Below, one piece after another: positions 25,662 to 34,398 of a DNA stretch of 64,000 nt (positions are counted from its first letter, which is position 1; every line of letters starts with the position of its first letter). Below the pieces are notes generated by a model. That model was not told the DNA's origin. It searched no databases and saw nothing but the letters and a program-made list of their open reading frames with translations. The stretch is from Promicromonospora sp049532985 (GTDB lineage: Bacteria > Actinomycetota > Actinomycetes > Actinomycetales > Cellulomonadaceae). The position numbers and the translations under genes are program-made. The stretch spans positions 1,736,001 through 1,800,000 of the forward strand of contig NZ_CP186693.1 in NCBI RefSeq assembly GCF_049532985.1, given 5' to 3'.

Positions 25662-26647
25662 GACCGGGCGGCGACGGTGCGGAAGCCGGCGTTGCCCATC
25701 GAGGAGTCGGGCGTGTTGGAGGAGCGGGCGGAGCTGCGGTAACGGTTGCAGTAGGAGATGTGGCACAGATAGCTCCCGCCGCGCAGGATGCGGCCGGTGC
25801 CCGCGCCGGGGCCGGACGGGTTGTCGCCGGGGGAGCTGCGGTAGTAACCGGGGTGGAACCAGTCCTGGCACCACTCCCACACGTTGCCGACCGGCTGCCA
25901 CAGCCCGTAGCCGTTGGGTTCGAAGGTGCGGACGGGGGCGGTGGTGAGCCAGCCGTCCTCCAGGGTGTTGTCGCGGGGGAAGGCGCCCTGCCAGATGTTG
26001 GCGCGCCAGCCGCCCTCGTCCACCTCGGCGTCGCCCCAGGGGTACTTCGCGCCGTCGAGCCCTCCACGGGCCGCGTACTCCCACTCGGCCTCGGTGGGCA
26101 GGCGGCGGCCCGCCCAGTCGCAGTAGGCCTGGGCGTCGTTCCAGCTCACGTGGGTGACGGGGTGGTCGGCCAGGCCGTCGACGTCGGACCGGGGGCCGCC
26201 GGGGTGGGCCCAGTCGGCGCCCTGGACGCCGAACCACCAGGGAGTGGCGTCGGCCTGGCCCATGATGTCGGCGGGGTCGGCCGCCACCGCGAGGTGGAAC
26301 ACCGCGGAGAAGCCGAAGGTCTCGGCCTCGGTGCGGTACCCGGTGTCCTGCACGAACCGCGCGAAGTCGGCGGTGGTGACCGTGGTGGCGTCGATCTCGA
26401 ACGCGTCGAGGGTGACCTCGTGCCGGGGTGTCTCGCCGTCGCCGGGGTTCTCGTCGCCCGACGAGTCACCCATGGTGAAGGTGCCGGCGGGCACCTGCAC
26501 CTGCTCGACGAGGTGCCGGCCGGGTGCCGGTGCGGCGGGGGCGGCGTCGGCCGGGCGGCTGCCGATCTGCACGAACGCGTCCCGCCCCGGGGTGCCGCAC
26601 CCGCACCCGCAGCCCTGGCCTGTCTCCGCCTGCCCGTGCGTGCTCAC
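25658..26647 (-). CDS. Formylglycine-generating enzyme (sulfatase-modifying factor family)
   Basis: 329 residues. The FGE-sulfatase domain runs from about 45 to 325, with HPVTHVSWNDAQAYCDW, LPTEAEWEYAARGG and GNVWEWCQDW. The copper-binding active-site pair is present in LCHISYCNRYR (Cys295 and Cys300), as in true aerobic FGEs, so catalysis is likely intact. FGE oxidises the Cys of a CxPxR motif in sulfatases to formylglycine. A sulfatase with CVPAR lies at 34399 in this window. The N-terminus has an odd alternating Cys/Gly stretch (CGCGCG). An ATG with upstream GGAGGAGAA is used. Confidence 0.93.
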   Translation of the reverse strand: MSTHGQAETGQGCGCGCGTPGRDAFVQIGSRPADAAPAAPAPGRHLVEQVQVPAGTFTMGDSSGDENPGDGETPRHEVTLDAFEIDATTVTTADFARFVQDTGYRTEAETFGFSAVFHLAVAADPADIMGQADATPWWFGVQGADWAHPGGPRSDVDGLADHPVTHVSWNDAQAYCDWAGRRLPTEAEWEYAARGGLDGAKYPWGDAEVDEGGWRANIWQGAFPRDNTLEDGWLTTAPVRTFEPNGYGLWQPVGNVWEWCQDWFHPGYYRSSPGDNPSGPGAGTGRILRGGSYLCHISYCNRYRSSARSSNTPDSSMGNAGFRTVAARS

Positions 26648-26737
26648 CGTTCTCCTCCTGACCGCGTGCGTACCGTCGCCACCCTACGCACCCGGGCGCC
26701 GACCGGCGTGGCCCAGCGCCCGGATAGGGTGGCGCGC

Positions 26738-28444
26738 GTGCACCCCACCCCGGCCGACGGCGCCCGACGGATCGACTACCTGCCCTGGGAGTACGACCCC
26801 GCGTCCCCGGAGGGCGCGGCCCAGGACGCCCGGCGGCGAGAGCTCGTCGCGGTCGGCGCCCGGATCGGCGAGGGTGTCTTCGTGGCACCCGGTGCGGCCG
26901 TCTTCTGCGACCGGCTCGCCCTCGGCGACCGCACCTACGTCGCCGCCCACGCCTACCTCACGGGGGAGGTGACCCTCGGCGCGGACTGCTCGGTCAACCC
27001 GTACGCCGTGGTCCGCGGCGACGTCCGGGCGGGCGACGGTGTGCGGATCGGCGCCCACACCTCGATCCTCGGGTTCAACCACAGCATGGGTACCGACCTG
27101 CCGATCCACCGGCAGGACACCTGGAGCAAGGGCATCGTGCTCGGCGACGACGTGTGGGTCGGCTCGAACGTCACGATCCTCGACGGCGTCACCGTGGGCG
27201 ACCACGCGGTGGTCGGGGCGGGCGCGGTGGTCACCCGCGACGTGCCCGACTGGGCCGTGGTCGCGGGCAACCCGGCGCGGGTCCTGCGGGACCGCCGCGC
27301 GGACGCGGCTGCCGCCGGGGCGTCCGACCTCGCCGCCGAGCTGCGGGCCTTCGGCGACCGCGTGCGCGACCAGGCGGGCGCCGTGCTCGCACGGTGCTTC
27401 GAGGACGGGCGGTTCGTCGACCGCCCGGCGGCCCTCGCAGGCCCGCGCCGACCGGCCGTGCGGCCGTGGGCGGACGCCGTCGAGATCGCCGACCTGCTGC
27501 TGGGCGCCCCGCCGGCCGGGTTCGAGGCCGCGGACCTGGCCCGGCGGCTCACCCACCGGCAGGACCCGGTCACGGGCCTCGTGCCCGACGGAGACCTCGC
27601 CGACGCGGGCCTGGCCGGCCCCGGGACGGACGGCGAGCCGCTGGACCCGTTCGACGGCAGCGCCGGCTACCACGTCCTCAGCGTCGGGTACGCGGTCCGG
27701 CTGCTCGGCGGGCGGCTGCCCCATCCCGTGCACGCCGTGCACCGCATGTCCGGGCGCGACCTGGTCCGGGCGCTGGAGGCCCGGGACTGGGGCGCCGGGG
27801 CCTGGGGCAGCGGCGCCGCCGTCGACGCGGTGGCCACGGGCTGCGCCCTGAACATCACGGACTTCGCCGACCGGTTCGACGACGGCGGCGTCGGCCCGCT
27901 GTACCCGTTGCTGGGCTGGCTGACGGCGCGCGCCGACCCGGCCACGGGGCTGTGGGGCGCCCCGCAGCCGGCACCGCGCTGGCTCCAGGCGGTCAACGGC
28001 TTCTACCGCCTGACCCGCGGCACGTACGCCCAGCTCGGGCTCCCGCTGCCGTACCCCGACGCGGCGGTCGGCACGGTCCTGGAGCACGCGGCGGACCCGC
28101 ACCTGGCCACGCCCGCGGGCTACACCGCCTGCAACGTCCTGGACGTCGTGCACCCGCTCTGGCTCGCGGCCCGGCAGACGAGCCACCGCCGCGCGGAGGG
28201 CGCGGGCTGGGCCCGGGCGCAGCTCCGGCGGGCGCTCGGCCACTGGTCGGACGGCGCGGGCTTCGCCTTCGCCCCCGACGACCCCGGCCCGGACGGCGTG
28301 CCCGGGCTCCAGGGCACCGAGATGTGGCTCGCCATCGTCTGGTACCTCGCCGACCTCCTGGGCCTCGCGGACAGCCTGGGCTACCGGCCGCGCGGCGTGC
28401 ACAGCCCGGACCCGCTGGTGCGCCTGGCGCCGATCGGCGCCTGA
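26738..28444 (+). CDS. Hexapeptide-repeat acyltransferase fused to an uncharacterised C-terminal domain
   Basis: 568 residues from a GTG. Residues about 40-190 form a left-handed beta-helix with hexapeptide repeats (IGEGVFVAPGA, VTLGADCSVNPYAVV, IVLGDDVWVGSNVTI) and the typical end VVAGNPARVL, as in CoA-dependent acetyltransferases. Residues about 240-568 are a separate helical-looking domain with repeated Trp/Tyr-rich blocks (GSAGYHVLSVGYAVRLLGG, LYPLLGWLTARADPATGLWG, QGTEMWLAIVWYLADLLGL) reminiscent of an alpha/alpha toroid such as polysaccharide lyases or prenyl cyclases. I do not recognise the fused family. Neighbouring FGE and glycan genes hint at sugar modification. Confidence 0.65.
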   Translation: MHPTPADGARRIDYLPWEYDPASPEGAAQDARRRELVAVGARIGEGVFVAPGAAVFCDRLALGDRTYVAAHAYLTGEVTLGADCSVNPYAVVRGDVRAGDGVRIGAHTSILGFNHSMGTDLPIHRQDTWSKGIVLGDDVWVGSNVTILDGVTVGDHAVVGAGAVVTRDVPDWAVVAGNPARVLRDRRADAAAAGASDLAAELRAFGDRVRDQAGAVLARCFEDGRFVDRPAALAGPRRPAVRPWADAVEIADLLLGAPPAGFEAADLARRLTHRQDPVTGLVPDGDLADAGLAGPGTDGEPLDPFDGSAGYHVLSVGYAVRLLGGRLPHPVHAVHRMSGRDLVRALEARDWGAGAWGSGAAVDAVATGCALNITDFADRFDDGGVGPLYPLLGWLTARADPATGLWGAPQPAPRWLQAVNGFYRLTRGTYAQLGLPLPYPDAAVGTVLEHAADPHLATPAGYTACNVLDVVHPLWLAARQTSHRRAEGAGWARAQLRRALGHWSDGAGFAFAPDDPGPDGVPGLQGTEMWLAIVWYLADLLGLADSLGYRPRGVHSPDPLVRLAPIGA

Positions 28445-28453
28445 GGCCGGCGG

Positions 28454-29467
28454 TCAGGGCGCGGCGGCGGTCGAGCCGCGCACCACGAGGCGCGTCGCCA
28501 GCTCCTCGCGGGGCGCCTCGGGCGGCTGGTCCGCGCCGAGGCGCAGGAGCATGCGCAGGGCGGCGCCGCCCATCTCGGCGATCGGCTGGTGCACGGTGGT
28601 CAGCGCGGGGGTGGCCCACTCCGCCTCCGGCAGGTCGTCGAACCCGACCACGCTGAGGTCCTGCGGGATCCGCAGGCCCAGCTCGGCGGCCGCGTCGTAC
28701 ACGCCGAGCGCGATCGCGTCCGAGCACGCGAAGACGGCCGTCGGCCCGTCGGCGCCGCGCAGGAGCTCGGCCGCCCTGGCCCGGGAGGGCGCCCGCCGCC
28801 AGTCGGTGTGCACCACGCGGTCGTCGGCCAGGTCGAGGCCCGCCTGGGTGACGGCCGACCGGAAGCCGTCGACGCGCGCCTGGCTGTAGAGGTGGGTGCG
28901 CTGCCCGGCGAGGACCCCGAGCCGCCGGTGCCCGAGCGCGAGCAGGTGCTCGGCGGCGGCGCGCCCGCCGGCCCAGTTGGCGGCCCCGACGCTCGCCACG
29001 GTGCCGGGCGGCTGCCGCACCGGGTCGAGCAGCACCACGGGCATGCGGGCCGCGGCGAGCGTCGCGAGCTGGTCGGGCGTCGTGTCGACGAGGGCCAGCA
29101 CGGCGCCGCGCAGCCGGCGGGCCAGCAGGCGGGTGAGCCAGGCGTCGTCGGGCGGCCGGGCGACCGAGACGACCACGTCGACGCCCGCCTCCGCGGCGGC
29201 GCGCTCCACACCGCTCAGCGCCCGGTTGGCCCAGGTGCCCTCGATGCCGCTGAGCACGAGGTCGACGAACGGCGGCCGCCCGGCGTCGGGGGGCACGCCC
29301 CGGCCCGCGCGGCCGCGGTACCCGAGCTCGGCCACGACGCGCATGACGCGCGCCCGGGTCCCGGCGGAGACGTCGGAGCGGCCGCCGAGCACCTTGGACA
29401 CCGTGGGAACCGTCGTCCCGGCGGCGCGGGCGACGTCGGCCAGCGTGGTGCGGCGCGCGTTCTCCAT
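28454..29467 (-). CDS. LacI-family transcriptional regulator
   Basis: 337 residues. The N-terminal helix-turn-helix reads TLADVARAAGTTVPTVSKVLGG with a hinge helix, followed by a periplasmic-binding-protein-like sugar domain ending VVRGSTAAAP. The ATG encoding MENARRTT was chosen; the longer TTG frame to 29527 would cross operator 1. It is divergent from a ThuA/Gfo-Idh-MocA pair, and two TTGCGCAA-centred palindromes in the gap are its likely operators. Expected to repress until a sugar or sugar-acid inducer binds. Confidence 0.92.
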   Translation of the reverse strand: MENARRTTLADVARAAGTTVPTVSKVLGGRSDVSAGTRARVMRVVAELGYRGRAGRGVPPDAGRPPFVDLVLSGIEGTWANRALSGVERAAAEAGVDVVVSVARPPDDAWLTRLLARRLRGAVLALVDTTPDQLATLAAARMPVVLLDPVRQPPGTVASVGAANWAGGRAAAEHLLALGHRRLGVLAGQRTHLYSQARVDGFRSAVTQAGLDLADDRVVHTDWRRAPSRARAAELLRGADGPTAVFACSDAIALGVYDAAAELGLRIPQDLSVVGFDDLPEAEWATPALTTVHQPIAEMGGAALRMLLRLGADQPPEAPREELATRLVVRGSTAAAP

Positions 29468-29494
29468 GGGGTCGACGGTAGGACCGCGCGCAGA

Positions 29495-29581
29495 AGTTGC
29501 GCAACTAATTGGGTCTTGAAACGGCAAAAGTCCTCATGTATCAAGAGGTGCGGCACCCAGAGGGTCCGTATGTTGCGCAAC
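29495..29581 (+). promoter_or_regulatory. LacI-controlled promoter with two operators
   Basis: Operator 1 AGTTGCGCAACT (29495-29506) is a perfect 12-bp palindrome. Operator 2 GTTGCGCAAC (29572-29581) is a perfect 10-bp one. Between them are a -35 TTGAAA (29516-29521), a 17-bp spacer and a -10 TATCAA (29539-29544) pointing at the ThuA gene. Both operators have the CG centre typical of LacI-family sites. Confidence 0.7.
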
Positions 29582-29600
29582 TTGTGGAGTGGAGCGGTAG

Positions 29601-30308
29601 ATGGCGACTTCGATGGAGAAGCGGGCGCTGATCGTGCGCGGCGGATGGACGGGCCACCAGCCCGTCGAGACGACCGACTCGTTCATCCCGTTCCTGACCG
29701 AGCAGGGCTACGACGTCCGCGTCGAGGACACGACGGCGGTCTACGCCGACGCCGGCTACCTGGCCGGCGTGGACCTGATCGTCCAGACGAACACGATGAG
29801 CACGATCGAGACCGACGAGCTGCGCGGGCTGATGGCCGCCGTGGCGAGCGGCACGGGGCTGGCGGGGTGGCACGGCGGCATCGCCGACTCCTACCGCAAC
29901 AGCTCCGACTACCTGCAGCTCGTCGGCGGGCAGTTCGCGGCGCACCCGCCGCGGGCGCCCCGCGAGGGGCTGGCGGGGGAGGCGGCCGACAACTTCGTGC
30001 GGCACACGATCGAGATCGTGCCCGAGCGGGCCGACCACCCGATCGTCGCCGGGATCGGCGACTTCGAGCTGACGACCGAGCAGTACTGGGTGCTGACCGA
30101 CGAGTACAACGACGTGCTGGCGACCACGACGCTCGCTGCGCGCGACTTCGACCCGTGGCACCGGCCGGTCACCTGCCCGGCGATCTGGACGCGGCAGTGG
30201 GGCGAGGGCCGCGTCTTCGTCTCGACGCCGGGCCACGAGCTCGCCGTCGTCCAGGACCCGAACGTCCGCACCGTCATCGAGAGGGGCATCCTGTGGGCCA
30301 GCCGCTGA
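29601..30308 (+). CDS. ThuA-like domain protein
   Basis: 235 residues. Blocks typical of the ThuA (trehalose utilisation) fold are visible: RALIVRGGWTGHQP, DLIVQTNTMSTIE, GLAGWHGGIADSYRNS and GGQFAAHPP. ThuA proteins have a glutamine-amidotransferase-like fold and act in 3-keto-sugar metabolism beside Gfo/Idh/MocA oxidoreductases, though their reaction is poorly defined. The downstream oxidoreductase gene overlaps it by 16 bp, supporting a joint pathway. First gene after the LacI-controlled promoter. Confidence 0.87.
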   Translation: MATSMEKRALIVRGGWTGHQPVETTDSFIPFLTEQGYDVRVEDTTAVYADAGYLAGVDLIVQTNTMSTIETDELRGLMAAVASGTGLAGWHGGIADSYRNSSDYLQLVGGQFAAHPPRAPREGLAGEAADNFVRHTIEIVPERADHPIVAGIGDFELTTEQYWVLTDEYNDVLATTTLAARDFDPWHRPVTCPAIWTRQWGEGRVFVSTPGHELAVVQDPNVRTVIERGILWASR

Positions 30309-31408
30309 ACGTCGGGATCGTCGGGGTCGGGGCGATCGCCGGCCAGTACCTGTCCACCTTCGAGCGGCTGGCGGCCGTGCGGCTCGTCGCCGTCGCCGAC
30401 CTGGACGCCGCCCGGGCGGCGTCCGTGGCCGCCGACCAGGGCGTGCGCGCGCTCACCGTGGACGAGCTGGTGAACGACCCCGAGGTCGACCTCGTGCTGA
30501 ACCTGACCATCCCCGCCGCCCACGCCGAGGTCGCCCTCCGGGCCATCGCCGGCGGCAAGTCCGTCTACGGCGAGAAGCCGCTGGCGGCCACGCCCGCCGA
30601 GGCGCGCGCGGTCCTCGACGCCGCCCGCGCGGCCGGGGTGCGCGTGGGCTGCGCACCCGACACGGTGCTCGGCACGGGCGTCCAGACGGCGCGCAAGGCG
30701 ATCGACGACGGCGTGATCGGGCTGCCGGTCGCGGCCACCGCGACCATGACGACGCCCGGCCACGAGCGCTGGCACCCGAACCCCGACTTCTACTACCAGC
30801 CCGGCGGCGGGCCGCTGCTCGACATGGGGCCGTACTACGTGACCACGCTGGTCACGCTGCTCGGCCCGGTCGAGTCGGTGGTGGGAGCCGCGAGCCACAC
30901 CCGTGCGACACGCACGATCGGCTCGGGCCCGCGGGCCGGCCAGACCGTGCCGGTCGACGTCGACACGCACGTGACGGGCGTGCTGCGGCACGTCTCCGGC
31001 GCGCTGTCGACCCTGGTGATGAGCTTCGACTCGGTCGCGACGCGCGCGTCGAACATCGAGGTGCACGGGCAGGCCGGCTCGCTCGTGGTGCCCGACCCCA
31101 ACCAGTTCGACGGCGACGTCGAGCTGCACGAGCTGGGCGGCTCCTGGGTGACCCTGCCGCCGAGCGCCGGCTACCGCGACGCCGGGCGCGGCTACGGCGT
31201 CGCCGACCTCGCGACCACGCCGGACGGCATGCCCCCGCGGGCCGGCGGCGAGCTCGCGTACCACGTGCTGGAGATCATGACGGCGCTGCTCGAGTCGGCC
31301 GGCAGCGGCACGACGGTGCCCGTCGAGAGCCGGTGCGAGCGGCCCGCGGCAGTGCCGCTGTCGGACCTGCCGATGCGGGACGTGCCGCTGTCTGACATGT
31401 CGCGCTGA
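30293..31408 (+). CDS. Gfo/Idh/MocA-family NAD(P)-dependent oxidoreductase
   Basis: 371 residues. The Rossmann motif GIVGVGAIAGQY is at the N-terminus, and GKSVYGEKPLA carries the conserved Lys. The C-terminal domain holds DMGPYYVTTLV, typical of sugar dehydrogenases in this family. The GTG start at 30293 lies inside the ThuA gene; it places the dinucleotide motif 8 residues in, as usual. It probably oxidises a sugar or inositol hydroxyl to a ketone (family role). Its end faces the convergent LacI gene, 10 bp away. Confidence 0.9.
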   Translation: MGQPLNVGIVGVGAIAGQYLSTFERLAAVRLVAVADLDAARAASVAADQGVRALTVDELVNDPEVDLVLNLTIPAAHAEVALRAIAGGKSVYGEKPLAATPAEARAVLDAARAAGVRVGCAPDTVLGTGVQTARKAIDDGVIGLPVAATATMTTPGHERWHPNPDFYYQPGGGPLLDMGPYYVTTLVTLLGPVESVVGAASHTRATRTIGSGPRAGQTVPVDVDTHVTGVLRHVSGALSTLVMSFDSVATRASNIEVHGQAGSLVVPDPNQFDGDVELHELGGSWVTLPPSAGYRDAGRGYGVADLATTPDGMPPRAGGELAYHVLEIMTALLESAGSGTTVPVESRCERPAAVPLSDLPMRDVPLSDMSR

Positions 31409-31418
31409 GCGGGCCCGG

Positions 31419-32423
31419 CTAGCCGGGACGCACCCCGGTGCTCTCGCGGACGACGAGGCGGTGCGGCGTGATGACGCGCACCGCCTCGCCGTCGTCGCCG
31501 CCGATCCGCCGGACGAGCGCGTCGATCGCGGCCTGCGCGATCGCCGCCTTGTCCGGCGAGATCGTCGTGAGGCTGGGGTTGCCGTAGCGCCCGTCCTCGA
31601 TGTCGTCGAAGCCCACCACGGCGACCTGCTCGGGCACGGAGATCCCGGCGTCGTGCAGGGCGCGCAGGGCGCCGAGCGCGAGCAGGTCGGAGAAGCAGAA
31701 CAGGGCGTCGGGCAGGACGCCGCGGCGCAGGAGGGCCCGCGTCGCCTCGGCCCCGCCGCGCCGGGTGAACGAGTCGACGTAGGCGACGTCGCCCGACGCC
31801 GAGGGTGCCGCGCCCATCGCGGCCTCGAAGCCGGCCAGCCGCAGCGAGCTTGACGACTCCCCGGTGCGCTGCGCGCCGACGGCCACCACACGCCGGCGAC
31901 CGGTCGCCAGCAGGTGCTCGACGGCGGTGCGTGCGGCCGCGAAGTTGTCGATGTGGACGTGGTCGAACCCGGGGTGGGACTCCTCGCCCAGCAGCACCAC
32001 GGGCCGCTGCGTGCGCGACGACCGGGACAGGTCGTCGTCGGTGAGGCCGAGGGGGCTCACGATGAGACCGTCGAAGATCGCCTTGGTGTCGGCCCGCGCG
32101 AGCAGCTCCCGCTCGCGCTCCCGGACGCCGTCGGTCTGCTCGATCATGAGCGTGTAGCCCTGGTGCCGGGCGGCCTCGATGAGCGTGCGGGCGAGCTCCG
32201 CGAAGTAGGGGTTGTCGAGGTCCGGGACCACCAGCGCGGCCATGCCGGTGCGGCCCGACCGCAGCATCCGGCCGATCTCGCTCGGCCTGTAGTCGAGCTC
32301 CTCGATGGCCGCGAGCACCCGCTGGCGGGTGTCGGCAGCGACGTTGACGGTACCGCTGACCACGTTCGACACCGTGCGCGCGGAGACTCCGGCGAGGCGT
32401 GCGACGTCTTCGCGCCGGCCCAA
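31419..32423 (-). CDS. LacI-family transcriptional regulator
   Basis: 334 residues: helix-turn-helix EDVARLAGVSARTVSNVVSG, then a sugar-sensing domain with DNPYFAELARTLIEAA and VVGFDDIEDGRYGNP. The start is a TTG supported by AGGGAGG six bases upstream and by the family's normal N-terminus. It is divergent from the BNR/sulfatase/ABC operon, and two copies of TTGCATCGAGGCAA in the gap are its probable operators. Confidence 0.92.
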   Translation of the reverse strand: MGRREDVARLAGVSARTVSNVVSGTVNVAADTRQRVLAAIEELDYRPSEIGRMLRSGRTGMAALVVPDLDNPYFAELARTLIEAARHQGYTLMIEQTDGVRERERELLARADTKAIFDGLIVSPLGLTDDDLSRSSRTQRPVVLLGEESHPGFDHVHIDNFAAARTAVEHLLATGRRRVVAVGAQRTGESSSSLRLAGFEAAMGAAPSASGDVAYVDSFTRRGGAEATRALLRRGVLPDALFCFSDLLALGALRALHDAGISVPEQVAVVGFDDIEDGRYGNPSLTTISPDKAAIAQAAIDALVRRIGGDDGEAVRVITPHRLVVRESTGVRPG

Positions 32424-32449
32424 TGCGACCTCCCTGTGGCATCGAGATA

Positions 32450-32507
32450 TTGCATCGAGGCAAGCCTACTGGATAAGGTCTCGCCCCGAAGGCTTGCATC
32501 GAGGCAA
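32450..32507 (+). promoter_or_regulatory. LacI-controlled promoter with two identical operators
   Basis: TTGCATCGAGGCAA occurs at 32450-32463 and again unchanged at 32494-32507. Its arms TTGC/GCAA are inverted around a CG centre. A -35 TTGCAT within the first copy, an 18-bp spacer and a -10 TAAGGT (32474-32479) face the BNR gene, so one operator covers the -35 and the other the early transcript. A third partial copy (GCATCGAG) is just upstream. Confidence 0.7.
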
Positions 32508-32557
32508 GGCTGCGACCGGACCGTTTCCCGGGGCCGGGGACTCGAAGGAGAGGCACC

Positions 32558-34375
32558 ATGCGAGAGGTTCCTGCGCCGCGTGCGGCACGGCGGGTCGGTG
32601 CGCTGGCCGCGGTGGTGATGCTGCTGAGCATGCTCGGCGCCCTGCAGCTCCGGAGCGCCTCGGCGAACGACCTGGGCGAGAGCATGTACACGCGCTCCTC
32701 GACGACGGAGCGTCTCGCCTACCCGCGGATCATCCGGCTCGAGCACAGCGGTTCTGCGAACGGCACCCTGATCGGCACCTTCGAGCACGCGACCACGGAC
32801 GGCACTCCGAGCAACTTCGTCATCCGGCGGTCCACCGACGACGGTGCGACCTGGACCACCCTCAGCACGCTGACCGACCCGCTGACCGGCACCAACCACC
32901 CGTCCGACCAGTTCTGGCAGCCGTTCCTCTTCGAGCTGCCCACGGCGATGGGGGAGTTCCCGGCAGGGACGCTGCTCCTGGCGGGGAACATCGCGCCGAG
33001 CGAGAAGGTCCGGACCGACTTCGTCCTGTGGCGCAGCACCGACCACGGCGCGAGCTGGACCTTCCAGTCGATCCTGCAGACCGGCGGCGGGAGCATCGGC
33101 GCACCGCACGGCGGCTCGGGCGTCTGGGAGCCCTTCCTCACGGTCAACGGCGCGGGGCAGCTCGCCATGTACTTCTCCGACGAGCGGACCGAGCCGGAGC
33201 ACGCCCAGGTGCTCGCGCACATGGTGTCGAACGACGGTGGTGTGACCTGGAGCGCGAACCCCGACGGGTCGACGAACTTCAGCCCCGGCCTCGTCGTCGA
33301 CGTGCGCAGCGACGTGGCCACCGACCGGCCCGGGATGCCCACGGTGGCGACCCTCCCGGACGGGACCATGGTGCTGGCCTACGAGATCTGCGGCGACGGC
33401 CGCAACTGCGAGGCCTACACCAAGACGTCCACCGACGGCGGGGAGACGTGGGGCTCCGGACCTGCCGACCTCGGCACGATGGCGGTCACCACGGACGGCC
33501 GGTACCTGGGCAGCAGCCCGTACGTGGTCTGGACTCCCGAGGGCGGACCCGACGGGCAGCTCCTGCTGACCGGCATGCGCACCCGCTTCGCCGCGGACGA
33601 CGCGTTCACGCGCGAGGACCGGCAGGCGATCTTCGTCGGCCCGCCCGACGGCCAGGGACCCTGGACCTGGATGCCGGCCCCGTTCCAGCCACGCACCGCC
33701 CAGGCCGAGGCGTGCAGCACGAGCTACAGCCCCAACCTGCTGCTCAGCCCTGACGCGACCTCGGTCCGCTACACGGCGGCCACCGCCGTCGGCTCCACCG
33801 GCTGCATGGAGGGTACGGCCACGCGCTCCGTGGGTCAGCTCCCGTACGCCAGCGCGTTCGACGACGGCCAGTCGGGCTGGATCGACTACGGAGGCTGCTG
33901 GACCACGGCGGACGGCGTGTTCTCCGAGACCTGCGGCGGCAGCGACGGCAACAAGGCCGTCGCGGGCAACACCGGGTGGACCGACTACACGCTGGAGGGT
34001 GACGTCCGGATCGACACCGGGCCCCAGGCCGGCTTCGTGGTGCGGGTCACCGATCCCCGGGTCGGCGCCGACCGCTTCGACGGGTACTACGTCGGTGTCT
34101 CCACCAGCGCGTTGTCCCTCGGCAGGATGGACGGCACGTGGACCCCGCTGGCCGGCGTCCCGATCCCCGGCGGGCTCGCCCGAGGCACCTGGTACCACGT
34201 GACGGTCGAGGCGCACGGCTGCACCTTCACCGTGACCGGGACGCCGTCGGGCGGCAGCGCCGCGCCCGTCGAGCTGACGCACACCGACCCCGGCTGCTTC
34301 ACCCACGGCGCCGTCGGGGTCCGCGCACAGACCGGCACCGGGAGCTGGCGCGACATCACCGTGACGGAAGGCTGA
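32558..34375 (+). CDS. Secreted BNR/Asp-box (sialidase-fold) protein with C-terminal lectin-like domain
   Basis: 605 residues with a signal peptide (about 1-37, ending ASA). Four Asp boxes (STDDGATW at 92-99, then STDHGASW, SNDGGVTW, STDGGETW) mark a six-bladed propeller of the sialidase / GH93 superfamily. Residues about 425-605 form a beta-rich LamG-like or DUF1080-like domain that may bind glycan. The catalytic Arg triad of true sialidases was not identified with confidence, so substrate is open: sialoside, arabinan or another glycan. First gene of an operon with a sulfatase and sugar importer, all under LacI control. Confidence 0.78.
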   Translation: MREVPAPRAARRVGALAAVVMLLSMLGALQLRSASANDLGESMYTRSSTTERLAYPRIIRLEHSGSANGTLIGTFEHATTDGTPSNFVIRRSTDDGATWTTLSTLTDPLTGTNHPSDQFWQPFLFELPTAMGEFPAGTLLLAGNIAPSEKVRTDFVLWRSTDHGASWTFQSILQTGGGSIGAPHGGSGVWEPFLTVNGAGQLAMYFSDERTEPEHAQVLAHMVSNDGGVTWSANPDGSTNFSPGLVVDVRSDVATDRPGMPTVATLPDGTMVLAYEICGDGRNCEAYTKTSTDGGETWGSGPADLGTMAVTTDGRYLGSSPYVVWTPEGGPDGQLLLTGMRTRFAADDAFTREDRQAIFVGPPDGQGPWTWMPAPFQPRTAQAEACSTSYSPNLLLSPDATSVRYTAATAVGSTGCMEGTATRSVGQLPYASAFDDGQSGWIDYGGCWTTADGVFSETCGGSDGNKAVAGNTGWTDYTLEGDVRIDTGPQAGFVVRVTDPRVGADRFDGYYVGVSTSALSLGRMDGTWTPLAGVPIPGGLARGTWYHVTVEAHGCTFTVTGTPSGGSAAPVELTHTDPGCFTHGAVGVRAQTGTGSWRDITVTEG

Positions 34376-34398
34376 GCTCCACAGTGGAAGGAAGAACG

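Noticed and set aside
31414..31427. CCCGGCTAGCCGGG palindrome at the end of the Gfo/Idh/MocA and LacI genes
   Set aside because: It has no loop and overlaps the LacI stop codon; short GC palindromes are frequent here, so terminator function is not supported.
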